Shown: positions 1 through 7,648 of the stretch, piece after piece
Numbering within the stretch: position 1 is the stretch's first letter
Layout: each line of letters opens with the position of its first letter
NCBI GenBank assembly: GCA_003545435.1
Contig: DPYI01000015.1
Coordinates: forward strand, 2,630 to 15,277
Direction of reading: 5' to 3'
Origin: Patescibacteria group bacterium
GTDB taxonomy: Bacteria > Patescibacteriota > Microgenomatia > UBA10105 > UBA927
Length of the DNA: 12,648 nt
Notes under the pieces: generated by a model
Seen by the model: only the letters and a program-made list of their open reading frames with translations
What the model was told of the DNA's origin: nothing
Database searches by the model: none
Translations under genes and position numbers: made by a program

Positions 1-2760
1 CTTTCCTCCTATGCCCGGCAATTTTTAGGAATTATGGACAAGCCTGACGTAGACAGCATTGTCGGGCTGTCTCCAGCCATTTCCATTGACCAGAAGTCAA
101 CGTCCCACAACCCGAGGTCCACCGTCGGAACGATAACGGAAATCTATGATCACCTGCGCCTTCTGTACGCCCGTATCGGACATCCGCATTGTCCCGAGTG
201 CAGGAGAGAAATTGCAAAGCTTTCCACTGATCAGATAGTCGGCCTTATTCTGGAAAAAGGGAATGAATACCTGTCTCACAGGACCCGTCACGCGTGGCGT
301 TTTTTAATTCTTTCCCCGGTTGTGAGGGACCGGAAAGGAGAATTTACAGGACTTTTGGATAACCTAAAGTCAAAAGGCTACCGGCAGATACGGATAGACG
401 GAAGGGTCAGCGATATACATGACAGTATTGTTCTTATCAAAACAAACAAGCACTCAATCGATGTGGTAGTCGATTCAATGAGCGTGGACAAAAAACAGCT
501 GAAAGACACAAAAGCATTGGAAACTCTCAAAACAAGAATTACAGAAGGAGTAGAGCAGTCTCTTGAACTGTCGTCGGGACTGGTTTACGTAGGAACAATC
601 GAAGACCCGGGGTTTCACCTCCCTGATAAACCAAAAAAGATAGAGGACTCACTCTATTCGGAACAATTTTCCTGCCCTGTGTGCGGAATCTCCATGCCGG
701 AGATCGAACCCCGGACGTTCTCCTTTAATTCTCCTCATGGAGCATGTCCGACCTGCAGCGGTATCGGGACCATTTCGTCCATTGATCCTCAATTAGCAAC
801 AAATTCTTTCCTTTCTCTATCCGAAGGAGGAATCCTCCCTTTCTCAAAAATGTTTTTCCATGACACGTGGTTTTCAAGAGTTGTCCAGTATGTATGTGAA
901 ACACATGGCATTGACATGAAAATGCCTTTAGGAAAACTTGCGAAAGATAAGCTGGATATCCTTCTTTTTGGGACAGGAGACCGGGTATACGAGGTGGGAG
1001 GGACAAATCGTTTTGGAGAAGAAACGGTCATCCATGAAACTTTTCCGGGGTTTATCAATGAATTAAAAAAACGGTACAGGGAGACTCAGTCAGATTTTGT
1101 CCGGAATGAAATTGAGAAATACATGCGGTCGGAAGTGTGTCCGACATGCCTTGGAGCACGGCTGAAGAAAGAAAGTCTCACGGTCACTGTCGATAATTTT
1201 GCCATCCATGAGGTAACGAAACTGTCCATATCTGATGCGGTTTCATGGTTTTCAGTACTTCTTGAGGAAGGGACATCTATCCTTACCAAAACCGAAATGA
1301 CGATCGGGAAGCCCATTTTGAGGGAAATCATAAGCCGGCTTCATTTCCTGAAAAACGTAGGATTGGAATATCTCCAGTTAGACAGAGGATCCTCAACTCT
1401 CTCGGGCGGGGAAGCCCAGAGAATCAGGCTTGCTTCACAAATCGGTTCAGGATTATCCGGAGTTTTATATATTCTGGATGAACCGTCTATCGGACTGCAT
1501 CAGCGCGACAATAAAAAGCTTATCCGGACGCTCTCGTATCTGCGCGATATAGGGAACACCGTCATCGTGGTTGAACATGACCGCGAGATGATGATGGAAA
1601 GTGATCATCTGGTAGATTTCGGACCGGGTGCAGGAGACAGAGGGGGCATGATTGTAGTCCAGGGAACGCCTTTGGCGGTTATTGCAGATACCCACTCAAT
1701 AACAGGGGCATATCTTTCAGGAAAAAAAAGAATTTCCAGATCCTCTGTAATGGTACACTATCAGAAAAACAAAGAGCAACAATACTTTACCATCACCGGA
1801 TGCAGGCAGAATAACCTAAAAAATATTTCCGCGACATTTCCCTTGGGCACATTCATCTGTATTACCGGCGTTTCCGGAAGCGGAAAATCATCCCTTATTG
1901 TTGATACGCTGTATGGAGCACTTGCTCAGCATTGTTTCCCGACCAGTAAAGTAGTACCGGGAACATTTACGAGCATCCAGGGATTAGAGAATATTGATAA
2001 AGTGATTCTCATTGATCAGTCGCCCATAGGAAGGACGCCGAGAAGCAATCCAGCTACCTATACCGGACTTTTTACCTATATCCGCGATCTTTTCTCCATG
2101 CTCTCCGATGCTAGATCCAGAGGATTCACAAGCGGAAGATTTTCCTTTAATGTGAGAGGCGGACGGTGTGAAGCCTGTGAAGGGGAGGGACAAAAAAAGA
2201 TTGAAATGCAATTTCTCTCCGACATATATGTGACCTGCGATGTCTGTAAAGGCACGCGATATAATAATGAGACGCTGGAAGTGACATATAAAGAGAAAAA
2301 TATCGCTCACATACTCGCTCTCACCGTGGATGAAGGACTTTCAGTATTTGAAAATCATGCGGCTCTGCGGGAGAAATTGCAGACGCTTCATGACGTAGGA
2401 CTGGGGTATATGCATCTTGGGCAACCCGCCACCACATTATCCGGCGGAGAAGCCCAGCGGGTAAAACTTGCAACGGAATTGTCCAGGCGTTCTACAGGAA
2501 AAACCGTGTACATCCTTGATGAACCGACGACCGGTCTTCATTTTCAGGATTTAGAGAAACTTATAACCGTATTTGAATGTTTGATTCAGAGCGGAAATAC
2601 TGTTATTGTAGTTGAGCATAACCTTGATGTCATAAAAAATGCAGATTGGATTATAGACATGGGTCCGGCGGGAGGAGACCGGGGGGGATATATTATTGCT
2701 GTTGGAACGCCGTCAGATATTGCAAAAAATAAAAAGTCTTATACGGGAATGTATTTATAA
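1..2760 (+). CDS. uvrA: UvrA, excinuclease ABC subunit A (5' end outside window)
   Basis: DNA damage-recognition ATPase of nucleotide excision repair; it loads UvrB at lesions. The frame is open from base 1, and the residues before the first internal Met (33-36) match the family's conserved SxYARQFLGxMDKPDVDxIxGLSPAI block. The true start therefore lies upstream, and roughly 55 residues including the first Walker A are missing. Visible features: CPVC (673-684) and CPTC (745-756) zinc cysteines around the FSFNSPHG block; first ABC signature LSGGE (1399-1413) followed by Walker B YILDEPSIGLH; second Walker A GVSGSGKS (1867-1890); the C-terminal zinc finger CEAC (2167-2178) and CDVC (2236-2247); second signature LSGGE (2437-2451) with YILDEPTTGLH. 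It ends with TAA. The length fits a full-size UvrA rather than a drug-exporting ABC protein. Its partner uvrC is 1.9 kb downstream; uvrB is not in the window. Confidence 0.97.
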   Translation, partial: LSSYARQFLGIMDKPDVDSIVGLSPAISIDQKSTSHNPRSTVGTITEIYDHLRLLYARIGHPHCPECRREIAKLSTDQIVGLILEKGNEYLSHRTRHAWRFLILSPVVRDRKGEFTGLLDNLKSKGYRQIRIDGRVSDIHDSIVLIKTNKHSIDVVVDSMSVDKKQLKDTKALETLKTRITEGVEQSLELSSGLVYVGTIEDPGFHLPDKPKKIEDSLYSEQFSCPVCGISMPEIEPRTFSFNSPHGACPTCSGIGTISSIDPQLATNSFLSLSEGGILPFSKMFFHDTWFSRVVQYVCETHGIDMKMPLGKLAKDKLDILLFGTGDRVYEVGGTNRFGEETVIHETFPGFINELKKRYRETQSDFVRNEIEKYMRSEVCPTCLGARLKKESLTVTVDNFAIHEVTKLSISDAVSWFSVLLEEGTSILTKTEMTIGKPILREIISRLHFLKNVGLEYLQLDRGSSTLSGGEAQRIRLASQIGSGLSGVLYILDEPSIGLHQRDNKKLIRTLSYLRDIGNTVIVVEHDREMMMESDHLVDFGPGAGDRGGMIVVQGTPLAVIADTHSITGAYLSGKKRISRSSVMVHYQKNKEQQYFTITGCRQNNLKNISATFPLGTFICITGVSGSGKSSLIVDTLYGALAQHCFPTSKVVPGTFTSIQGLENIDKVILIDQSPIGRTPRSNPATYTGLFTYIRDLFSMLSDARSRGFTSGRFSFNVRGGRCEACEGEGQKKIEMQFLSDIYVTCDVCKGTRYNNETLEVTYKEKNIAHILALTVDEGLSVFENHAALREKLQTLHDVGLGYMHLGQPATTLSGGEAQRVKLATELSRRSTGKTVYILDEPTTGLHFQDLEKLITVFECLIQSGNTVIVVEHNLDVIKNADWIIDMGPAGGDRGGYIIAVGTPSDIAKNKKSYTGMYL

Positions 2761-2782
2761 CTTGCTTTGGCAATTTACATGT

Positions 2783-2873
2783 CTTACGCAGACTGTCATC
2801 GCGAGGATCCCGACGTCACGTCGGGAGACGAAGCGATCTTTATAATAAAGTGAATCAATGTGTTCTGCGTAAG
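2783..2873. repeat. Palindromic intergenic element with 10-bp terminal inverted repeats
   Basis: The ends CTTACGCAGA (2783-2792) and TCTGCGTAAG (2864-2873) are perfect inverted repeats. Inside lie two nested palindromes: ATCGC (2798-2802) with GCGAT (2833-2837), and a 7-bp hairpin CCCGACG/CGTCGGG (2809-2815, 2819-2825) with loop TCA. The core resembles the TGTCATYGCGAGG...GACGAAGCRATCT palindromes dispersed in many bacterial genomes (recalled, not searched). A TATAAT (2841-2846) lies inside but has no good -35 at 17 bp, so a promoter for the downstream genes is only possible. The hairpin lacks a following T-run, so it is a poor rho-independent terminator. No target-site duplication is obvious. 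It could be a small MITE or a REP-like element. Confidence 0.6.
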
Positions 2874-2886
2874 TCCCGCAATTTAA

Positions 2887-4665
2887 TTGAATGTGAAAAA
2901 AATTATTCTATTATTATTCATATTTTTTTTTGTCACACGCTCCCTCGCCGATGCGGCGGATTTTTCCGCTGATTATGACATTGACTATGCTGTATCCCCG
3001 GCCGGATCGACTATTGTCACCCAAAAGGTAGCTCTCACAAATAATAAAACACATTTGTACCCAAAGAAATACGCTATCACAATCGATACGGTCAACATTA
3101 AAAATGTCATTGCGTATGACAATAAGGGGATGATAACCCCAGTTATTTCCCAAAAAGACGGGAAAACGGAAATATCCCTATCATTTAATGAACAGGTCGT
3201 GGGAATGGGAAAAACATTACCGTTTGAACTCCGCTATGATCAGGGCGATATAGCGGATAAACACGGAAACATATGGGAAGTGAATATTCCCGGAATAGAA
3301 AATGATCCTACCATAGGAACATATACGGTCAATCTGAGGACGCCTACGAGTTTTGGGACGAATGCATATACTAAGCCGATACCTTCCTCAGGGAGAAAAT
3401 GGGTGAAAAATCAGATGATTCAGGGAGGAATCAGTACTGCATACGGGACTAAGCAGGAATTTACCGCTGAATTATCCTATGATCTGGAAAATGCGAAATT
3501 AACGGATGCTCTCTACGAGATTGCCCTTCCTCCTGATACTGCATTCCAGAAAATTCAGATTCAATCAATTGATCCCAAACCAAAAGACACGCAATTGGAT
3601 TCTGACGGGAATTGGATAGCGACATTTGAACTGAAAGGAAGTCAAAAACTCCGGGTTGTAGCTAAACTTGCGATCACAACCTATGTGAATCCGCGCCAGG
3701 ACTTTCAAACAAAGGAAATTACTCCGTCGGAGTATTTGAAATCAAAACCTTTTTGGGAAACAGAAGATCCGGTCATCAAAAAAATAGCTTCCCGGTACAA
3801 AACTCCGCGGGAAATTTTTGACTTTGTCACTTCAACCCTCTCGTATAATTATGAAAGGACAAAAGATCCGTTCAGACGATATGGGGCAAAAGATACGCTG
3901 AAAAATCCGAACGACGCTCTCTGTTCGGAGTTTACGGATCTTTTTATTGCTCTTGCAAGATCTGCAGGCATTCCTGCGCGTGAGGCAGTGGGATATGCCT
4001 ATACGACCAATACAAAGCTTCGCCCTATTACAACATATGGCGATATTCTTCATTCCTGGCCGGAATATTATGATGAAAATCTAAAACTTTGGATTCCTGT
4101 TGATCCCACATGGACCAAAACAACCAAAGGAGTTGATTATTTCGACATATTGGATTTCAACCATATTGCGTTTGTTATCCATGGGATAGAGAGCGACTAT
4201 CCGTATCCTGCCGGGTCATTTAAACAGGGCACAATTCCCAAAAAAAATGTAACCGTCGCGTTTGCGGAAAAATCCATTCAGACACAAAAAGAGTCCCTGA
4301 CAACTTCCATATCCATTCCGGACACCATATCCGTAGGGTCAATGCTGGACGGAACGGTAACGGTCCAGAACACCTCCGGCTCATCAGTAGATAATGTAAC
4401 GATCTCTGTGTATTCAGAACCATATCCTTTTACCATTACAAAAAAAGAGGCCTATGTTCCTCCGTACGGGATAATCACCATACCGCTTTCTATCCAGACA
4501 ACCGGACTTATGCCGAACGGGAACGGTAAAATAACCGTCACAACCAACGGAGAGTTGTCAACCGCGTATTATTCTTTAACTCCGCGCTGGACACTTCTTA
4601 TTCCTATAGCGTTGGTGATTATCGGATTCCTGCTGTTTCTATGGACACTCTTCAGAAAACAATAA
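2887..4665 (+). CDS. Membrane-anchored transglutaminase-like (papain-fold) protein
   Basis: Predicted extracytoplasmic protein of 592 residues. An N-terminal signal peptide (KK, then a long hydrophobic stretch, with an ADA-like cleavage region near residues 20-24) is followed by a beta-rich region. The transglutaminase-like core has candidate catalytic triad residues Cys346 (in NDALCSEFTDLF), His389 (DILHSWPEYY) and Asp406 (WIPVDPTW). This order and spacing are typical of the bacterial transglutaminase-like superfamily, whose members are usually proteases or amidases. A beta-sandwich region (about 440-560) and a single C-terminal TM helix (about 568-589) with an RKQ tail follow. The substrate cannot be told from sequence; cell-surface peptide processing is an inference. 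The start is TTG at 2887 or GTG at 2893; an upstream in-frame TAA at 2884 excludes an earlier start, and neither candidate has a clear Shine-Dalgarno. The 3' end overlaps uvrC by 25 bp. Confidence 0.85.
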   Translation: MNVKKIILLLFIFFFVTRSLADAADFSADYDIDYAVSPAGSTIVTQKVALTNNKTHLYPKKYAITIDTVNIKNVIAYDNKGMITPVISQKDGKTEISLSFNEQVVGMGKTLPFELRYDQGDIADKHGNIWEVNIPGIENDPTIGTYTVNLRTPTSFGTNAYTKPIPSSGRKWVKNQMIQGGISTAYGTKQEFTAELSYDLENAKLTDALYEIALPPDTAFQKIQIQSIDPKPKDTQLDSDGNWIATFELKGSQKLRVVAKLAITTYVNPRQDFQTKEITPSEYLKSKPFWETEDPVIKKIASRYKTPREIFDFVTSTLSYNYERTKDPFRRYGAKDTLKNPNDALCSEFTDLFIALARSAGIPAREAVGYAYTTNTKLRPITTYGDILHSWPEYYDENLKLWIPVDPTWTKTTKGVDYFDILDFNHIAFVIHGIESDYPYPAGSFKQGTIPKKNVTVAFAEKSIQTQKESLTTSISIPDTISVGSMLDGTVTVQNTSGSSVDNVTISVYSEPYPFTITKKEAYVPPYGIITIPLSIQTTGLMPNGNGKITVTTNGELSTAYYSLTPRWTLLIPIALVIIGFLLFLWTLFRKQ

Positions 4666-5978
4666 AAACTCTCCCGCATAGTCCCGGCGTCTATCTTTTC
4701 AAAGACATCAACGATACGGTTATCTATGTAGGAAAAGCACGGGATCTGTATAAACGCGTCCATCACTATTTTTTGGAATCTTCACGGGTTTTACCCAAAA
4801 CCCAACAGCTTGTCTCTCATATCCGTTCCTTACGCGTCTCACGGGTAGCAACTGAATTTGAAGCCCTTCTTTTGGAGGCAAAGTGTATCCGTTTCTATTC
4901 CCCGAAATATAACAGTGTTGCAAAGGACGATAAAAGTCCGATATATATTCACATTCCAAAAAATGTACCTTTACCAACTGTTCAAGTATCCAGAAAACCA
5001 AAAAGCGCTGATGCGACCGGTCCGTATTATTTCGGACCGTTTGCTACCAAAAGAACTGCGATCTATATCCTGAGAACTCTCAGACGATCCATACCGTTTT
5101 GCCAGCAAAAAATACAAAACGGACACCCTTGCTTTTACACGCATCTTGGACTTTGCAATCCATGCCCTTCCGTCATAGCAAAAATGCCGGAAGAAAACCA
5201 AAAAAAGATGCGTATCAAAACATATACTACCCAGATCAAAAGACTCCGCTGGATACTATCCGGACAAACGAAAAAAACAATCCAATCCCTTCAAAAAGAG
5301 ATGCGAGAGTTGTCCCGGCAGCAAAAATTTGAGCAGGCAGGAATTTTGCGGGATCAGATTCAGGCTCTCATTGCCATCATCAACAACCGGTATGACCCAT
5401 TTCTCTTTGAAGAGAAAGATATGCTTGAGAGAGCGCCTGCTGAACAAACACAAAGCCTTTTGGGGGTGTTGAAGCCATTTTTCCCCATGCTGGTATCGCT
5501 GACCCGCATAGAATGCTATGACATATCTACGATGCAGGGAACGTCTTCGGTAGGATACATGGTAGTATTTCTTGACGGTATCCCCAATACGGATCAGTAC
5601 CGGAAGTTTAAAATGAAAGGGACGGAAAAGATGCCGGATACGGCAATGATGGAAGAGATGATACGCCGCCGTTTCCATCATGCCGAATGGGATTTCCCAA
5701 CTCTTATTGTCGTTGATGGAGGAAAAGCACAGGTTGCCTGCATACATACCCTTCTTCAGTCAAAAAAAATCTTCGTTCCCATTATCGGCCTGTCAAAACG
5801 GTTTGAACAGATTGTGATACAAACAAAAGACGGATTTCATATTGAAACTATCCCGTTCTCATCCCACGGGTTGCAGCTTTTGCAGCACATCCGAGATGAA
5901 GCACACCGTTTTGCCATTTCCTACCATAAAAAGTTGCGGAAGCGTGCATTTGCTCCCCATATCAGAGATTTGGTATGA
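4641..5978 (+). CDS. uvrC: UvrC, excinuclease ABC subunit C, short form without HhH domain
   Basis: Dual-incision nuclease of nucleotide excision repair. The N-terminal GIY-YIG domain has GVY (16-18), YVG (29-31), Arg34 and a Glu in FEALLLEAK (about Glu79). Four cysteines follow (FC, PC, then CNPC), the place where UvrC carries an iron-sulfur cluster; the last pair is CxxC here where I recall CxxxC in the family. A UVR-type helical segment (LQKEMRELSRQQKFEQA) is the likely UvrB contact. The RNase H-like domain shows IECYDIS, VVDGGKAQ and RDEAHRFA, supplying the acidic and His residues. The protein stops shortly after the RDEAHRFA helix at 445 residues; E. coli UvrC has about 610, so the C-terminal tandem helix-hairpin-helix is absent, and the next reading frame does not supply it. 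It starts inside the preceding gene (25-bp overlap) and its TGA overlaps the next start (ATGA). Confidence 0.95.
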   Translation: MDTLQKTIKTLPHSPGVYLFKDINDTVIYVGKARDLYKRVHHYFLESSRVLPKTQQLVSHIRSLRVSRVATEFEALLLEAKCIRFYSPKYNSVAKDDKSPIYIHIPKNVPLPTVQVSRKPKSADATGPYYFGPFATKRTAIYILRTLRRSIPFCQQKIQNGHPCFYTHLGLCNPCPSVIAKMPEENQKKMRIKTYTTQIKRLRWILSGQTKKTIQSLQKEMRELSRQQKFEQAGILRDQIQALIAIINNRYDPFLFEEKDMLERAPAEQTQSLLGVLKPFFPMLVSLTRIECYDISTMQGTSSVGYMVVFLDGIPNTDQYRKFKMKGTEKMPDTAMMEEMIRRRFHHAEWDFPTLIVVDGGKAQVACIHTLLQSKKIFVPIIGLSKRFEQIVIQTKDGFHIETIPFSSHGLQLLQHIRDEAHRFAISYHKKLRKRAFAPHIRDLV

Positions 5979-6391
5979 TAGATTCTATGAAGTACCTACT
6001 ACGGTGTTTTCTTTTTAATGCGTTTGCTCTCTGGCTTACTTCCCAGATTATGCCGGGGATTATAGTAAGCGGCGGATGGCAGGGGATGCTGTGTACGGCA
6101 TTGATCTTAAGTCTTCTTATGCTGATTGTTCAACCGCTTTTAAAAATCTTATTTATCCCCATCAACATCATGACGTTTGGCCTTTTATCCTGGGCAGTGA
6201 ATGTTATTGTGGTGTATCTTTTGACGTTTTTGGCTCCCGGAGTCCTTATTTCCCCATGGGACTTCCCTGGATTTTCTTCCTACGGATTTGTTATTCCAGG
6301 CTTTCACATTTCCTACATACTATCTTTGATGGGTATAACAATTGCTCTTACGGTTATAACAAATATCCTGCATACTATAAGCGAGCACTGA
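5975..6391 (+). CDS. Small 4-TM membrane protein, phage holin superfamily IV-like (YvlD type)
   Basis: Protein of 138 residues made almost entirely of four hydrophobic helices. The opening (KYLLRCFLFNAFALWLTSQIMPGI), followed by helices with the short PLLKILFIPINIMTFGLLSW linker and a hydrophobic C-terminal helix, matches my memory of the family annotated 'mycobacterial 4 TMS phage holin, superfamily IV' (PF04020, including B. subtilis YvlD). Despite that name, these are ordinary chromosomal membrane proteins of unknown function, and nothing phage-like lies beside it. The start at 5975 gives a 4-bp ATGA overlap with uvrC, suggesting coupled translation. An in-frame ATG at 5987 would give the more family-like MKYLLRC start. 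Neither has a strong Shine-Dalgarno. Confidence 0.8.
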   Translation: MIDSMKYLLRCFLFNAFALWLTSQIMPGIIVSGGWQGMLCTALILSLLMLIVQPLLKILFIPINIMTFGLLSWAVNVIVVYLLTFLAPGVLISPWDFPGFSSYGFVIPGFHISYILSLMGITIALTVITNILHTISEH

Positions 6392-6400
6392 CAACTATTT

Positions 6401-7414
6401 ATGATTCAGAAAGAACGAAAAAACCGAATTGTCTGTGTAGGAGGCGGTACAGGAACGTTTGTGACGCTTAAAGGTCTCAAATCCTATAGCCAGCATTTGT
6501 CTGCAATCGTCTCCATGAGCGATTCAGGCGGAAGCAACAAGAGGATTCGGGATGAATTCGGCCTGTTACCGACATCTGACTTACGACAATGCATTGTAGC
6601 CCTCTCCGATGAAAACGGAGGAGCGGGGACATTGCGGAAATTGTTCATGTACAGGTTTGAAAAAGGCAGAGGAATAAGAGGTATGACGTTTGGGAATCTT
6701 TTTATGGCAGCATTGGCTGATATTGTCGGATCCCAAAAAGAGGCTATAGAGCAAACGAGCAAGATTTTACGGATCCGGGGATCAGTCATACCGGTTTCAT
6801 TCACTGACACAAATCTTGTGGCAACCTACGAGGACGGCACAGTTGAACGCGAGGAGCATTTTATCGACGAACCAAGACATGACGGAACGCTGAAGATTAC
6901 CAACATCTCCCTTTCTCCTCCCGCCAAGTCAAATCCTAAGGCCGTGGAAGAAATCCTGAAGGCTGATCTTATTGTCATAGGCCCCGGAGATGTATATACC
7001 AGTATACTTCCGAATCTCATTATCAGAGGCATTACCGAAAGCTTAAAAAAGACAAAAGCTAAAATCGTCTACGTTCTCAATCTTATGACAAAATACGGAC
7101 AAACATATAATTTTTCTGCACTCGATCACATTGAAGCAATAGAATCATACCTCGGTCCCCGCATCCACACGGTACTGGTCAATACGAGTAAAATTCCTGA
7201 CTATGCTCTTGAAGTATATGCTAAATATCACGAATTTCCGGTTCTTGACGATCTTACAGACACATATCACTGGAAAGTCATTCGGTCTGACCTTATCAGC
7301 TCACACATAGTGAGAAAATCACATACTGATACGCTTGTCCGTAGCCTTATTCGCCATGACAGTGATAAACTGGCAGCAGTACTCATGCAGTGTATATGGA
7401 GGGATAACCTATGA
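6401..7414 (+). CDS. yvcK: YvcK/CofD-family gluconeogenesis factor
   Basis: Cytoplasmic protein of 337 residues in the CofD-like superfamily. The YvcK branch binds UDP-sugars such as UDP-GlcNAc in characterised Firmicutes and affects carbon balance and cell-wall precursor supply (family knowledge). The N-terminal nucleotide-binding loop VCVGGGTGTF (about 11-20) and the signature SDSGGSNKRIRDEFG, followed by LPTSDLRQCIVALSD, distinguish YvcK from the F420 enzyme CofD. NLFMAAL and the GPGDVYTSILPNL block are further family motifs. Size is normal (about 320-340). It starts 9 bp after the holin-like gene without a clear Shine-Dalgarno and ends in an ATGA overlap with secG. The usual Firmicute neighbours rapZ and whiA are not here, so its context is different: repair and secretion genes. 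Confidence 0.93.
   Translation: MIQKERKNRIVCVGGGTGTFVTLKGLKSYSQHLSAIVSMSDSGGSNKRIRDEFGLLPTSDLRQCIVALSDENGGAGTLRKLFMYRFEKGRGIRGMTFGNLFMAALADIVGSQKEAIEQTSKILRIRGSVIPVSFTDTNLVATYEDGTVEREEHFIDEPRHDGTLKITNISLSPPAKSNPKAVEEILKADLIVIGPGDVYTSILPNLIIRGITESLKKTKAKIVYVLNLMTKYGQTYNFSALDHIEAIESYLGPRIHTVLVNTSKIPDYALEVYAKYHEFPVLDDLTDTYHWKVIRSDLISSHIVRKSHTDTLVRSLIRHDSDKLAAVLMQCIWRDNL
7398..7403 (+). promoter_or_regulatory. Strong Shine-Dalgarno for secG
   Basis: GGAGGG lies 7 nt before the secG ATG, inside the last codons of yvcK. It is the only strong ribosome binding site seen in the packed gene run, where the other starts appear to rely on overlap or weak sites. It suggests secG needs independent, efficient initiation. 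Confidence 0.8.
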
Positions 7415-7629
7415 AATCGGTATTTTTAGCTATTCAGCTTTTCATCGCAATTACTCTCATCGGTCTTATCCTTATGCAGACCAGTAAAGGCGGTCTTCAG
7501 ACGCAGATGGGAGGAGCTGATTTTTACCGGACCAAACGGGGAGCTGAAAAAATTGTTTTTACTCTCACCATGCTTGCAGCGTCGCTTTTTTTTCTTATGA
7601 CCATCATCAACGTCTTTCTTGTTAAATAA
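7411..7629 (+). CDS. secG: SecG, preprotein translocase subunit
   Basis: Membrane protein of 72 residues with two TM helices (about 5-21 and 49-69). They are joined by a cytoplasmic loop with the family pattern LMQTSKGGLQTQMGG and FYRTKRGAEK (compare the usual LLQ.gKG...g.GG....f...G..n.L). SecG assists SecYEG-mediated export. Length and topology are typical. It follows yvcK with an ATGA overlap and a strong Shine-Dalgarno. The downstream solute-binding protein is itself exported, so the two may be co-expressed, though secG is also commonly adjacent to unrelated genes. Confidence 0.93.
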   Translation: MKSVFLAIQLFIAITLIGLILMQTSKGGLQTQMGGADFYRTKRGAEKIVFTLTMLAASLFFLMTIINVFLVK

Positions 7630-7648
7630 ACAGGGCACCAAGAGATGT

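Noticed and set aside
5975..6391. Prophage holin
   Set aside because: The family name is historical; there is no lysin or phage gene nearby and the gene is embedded in a housekeeping run.
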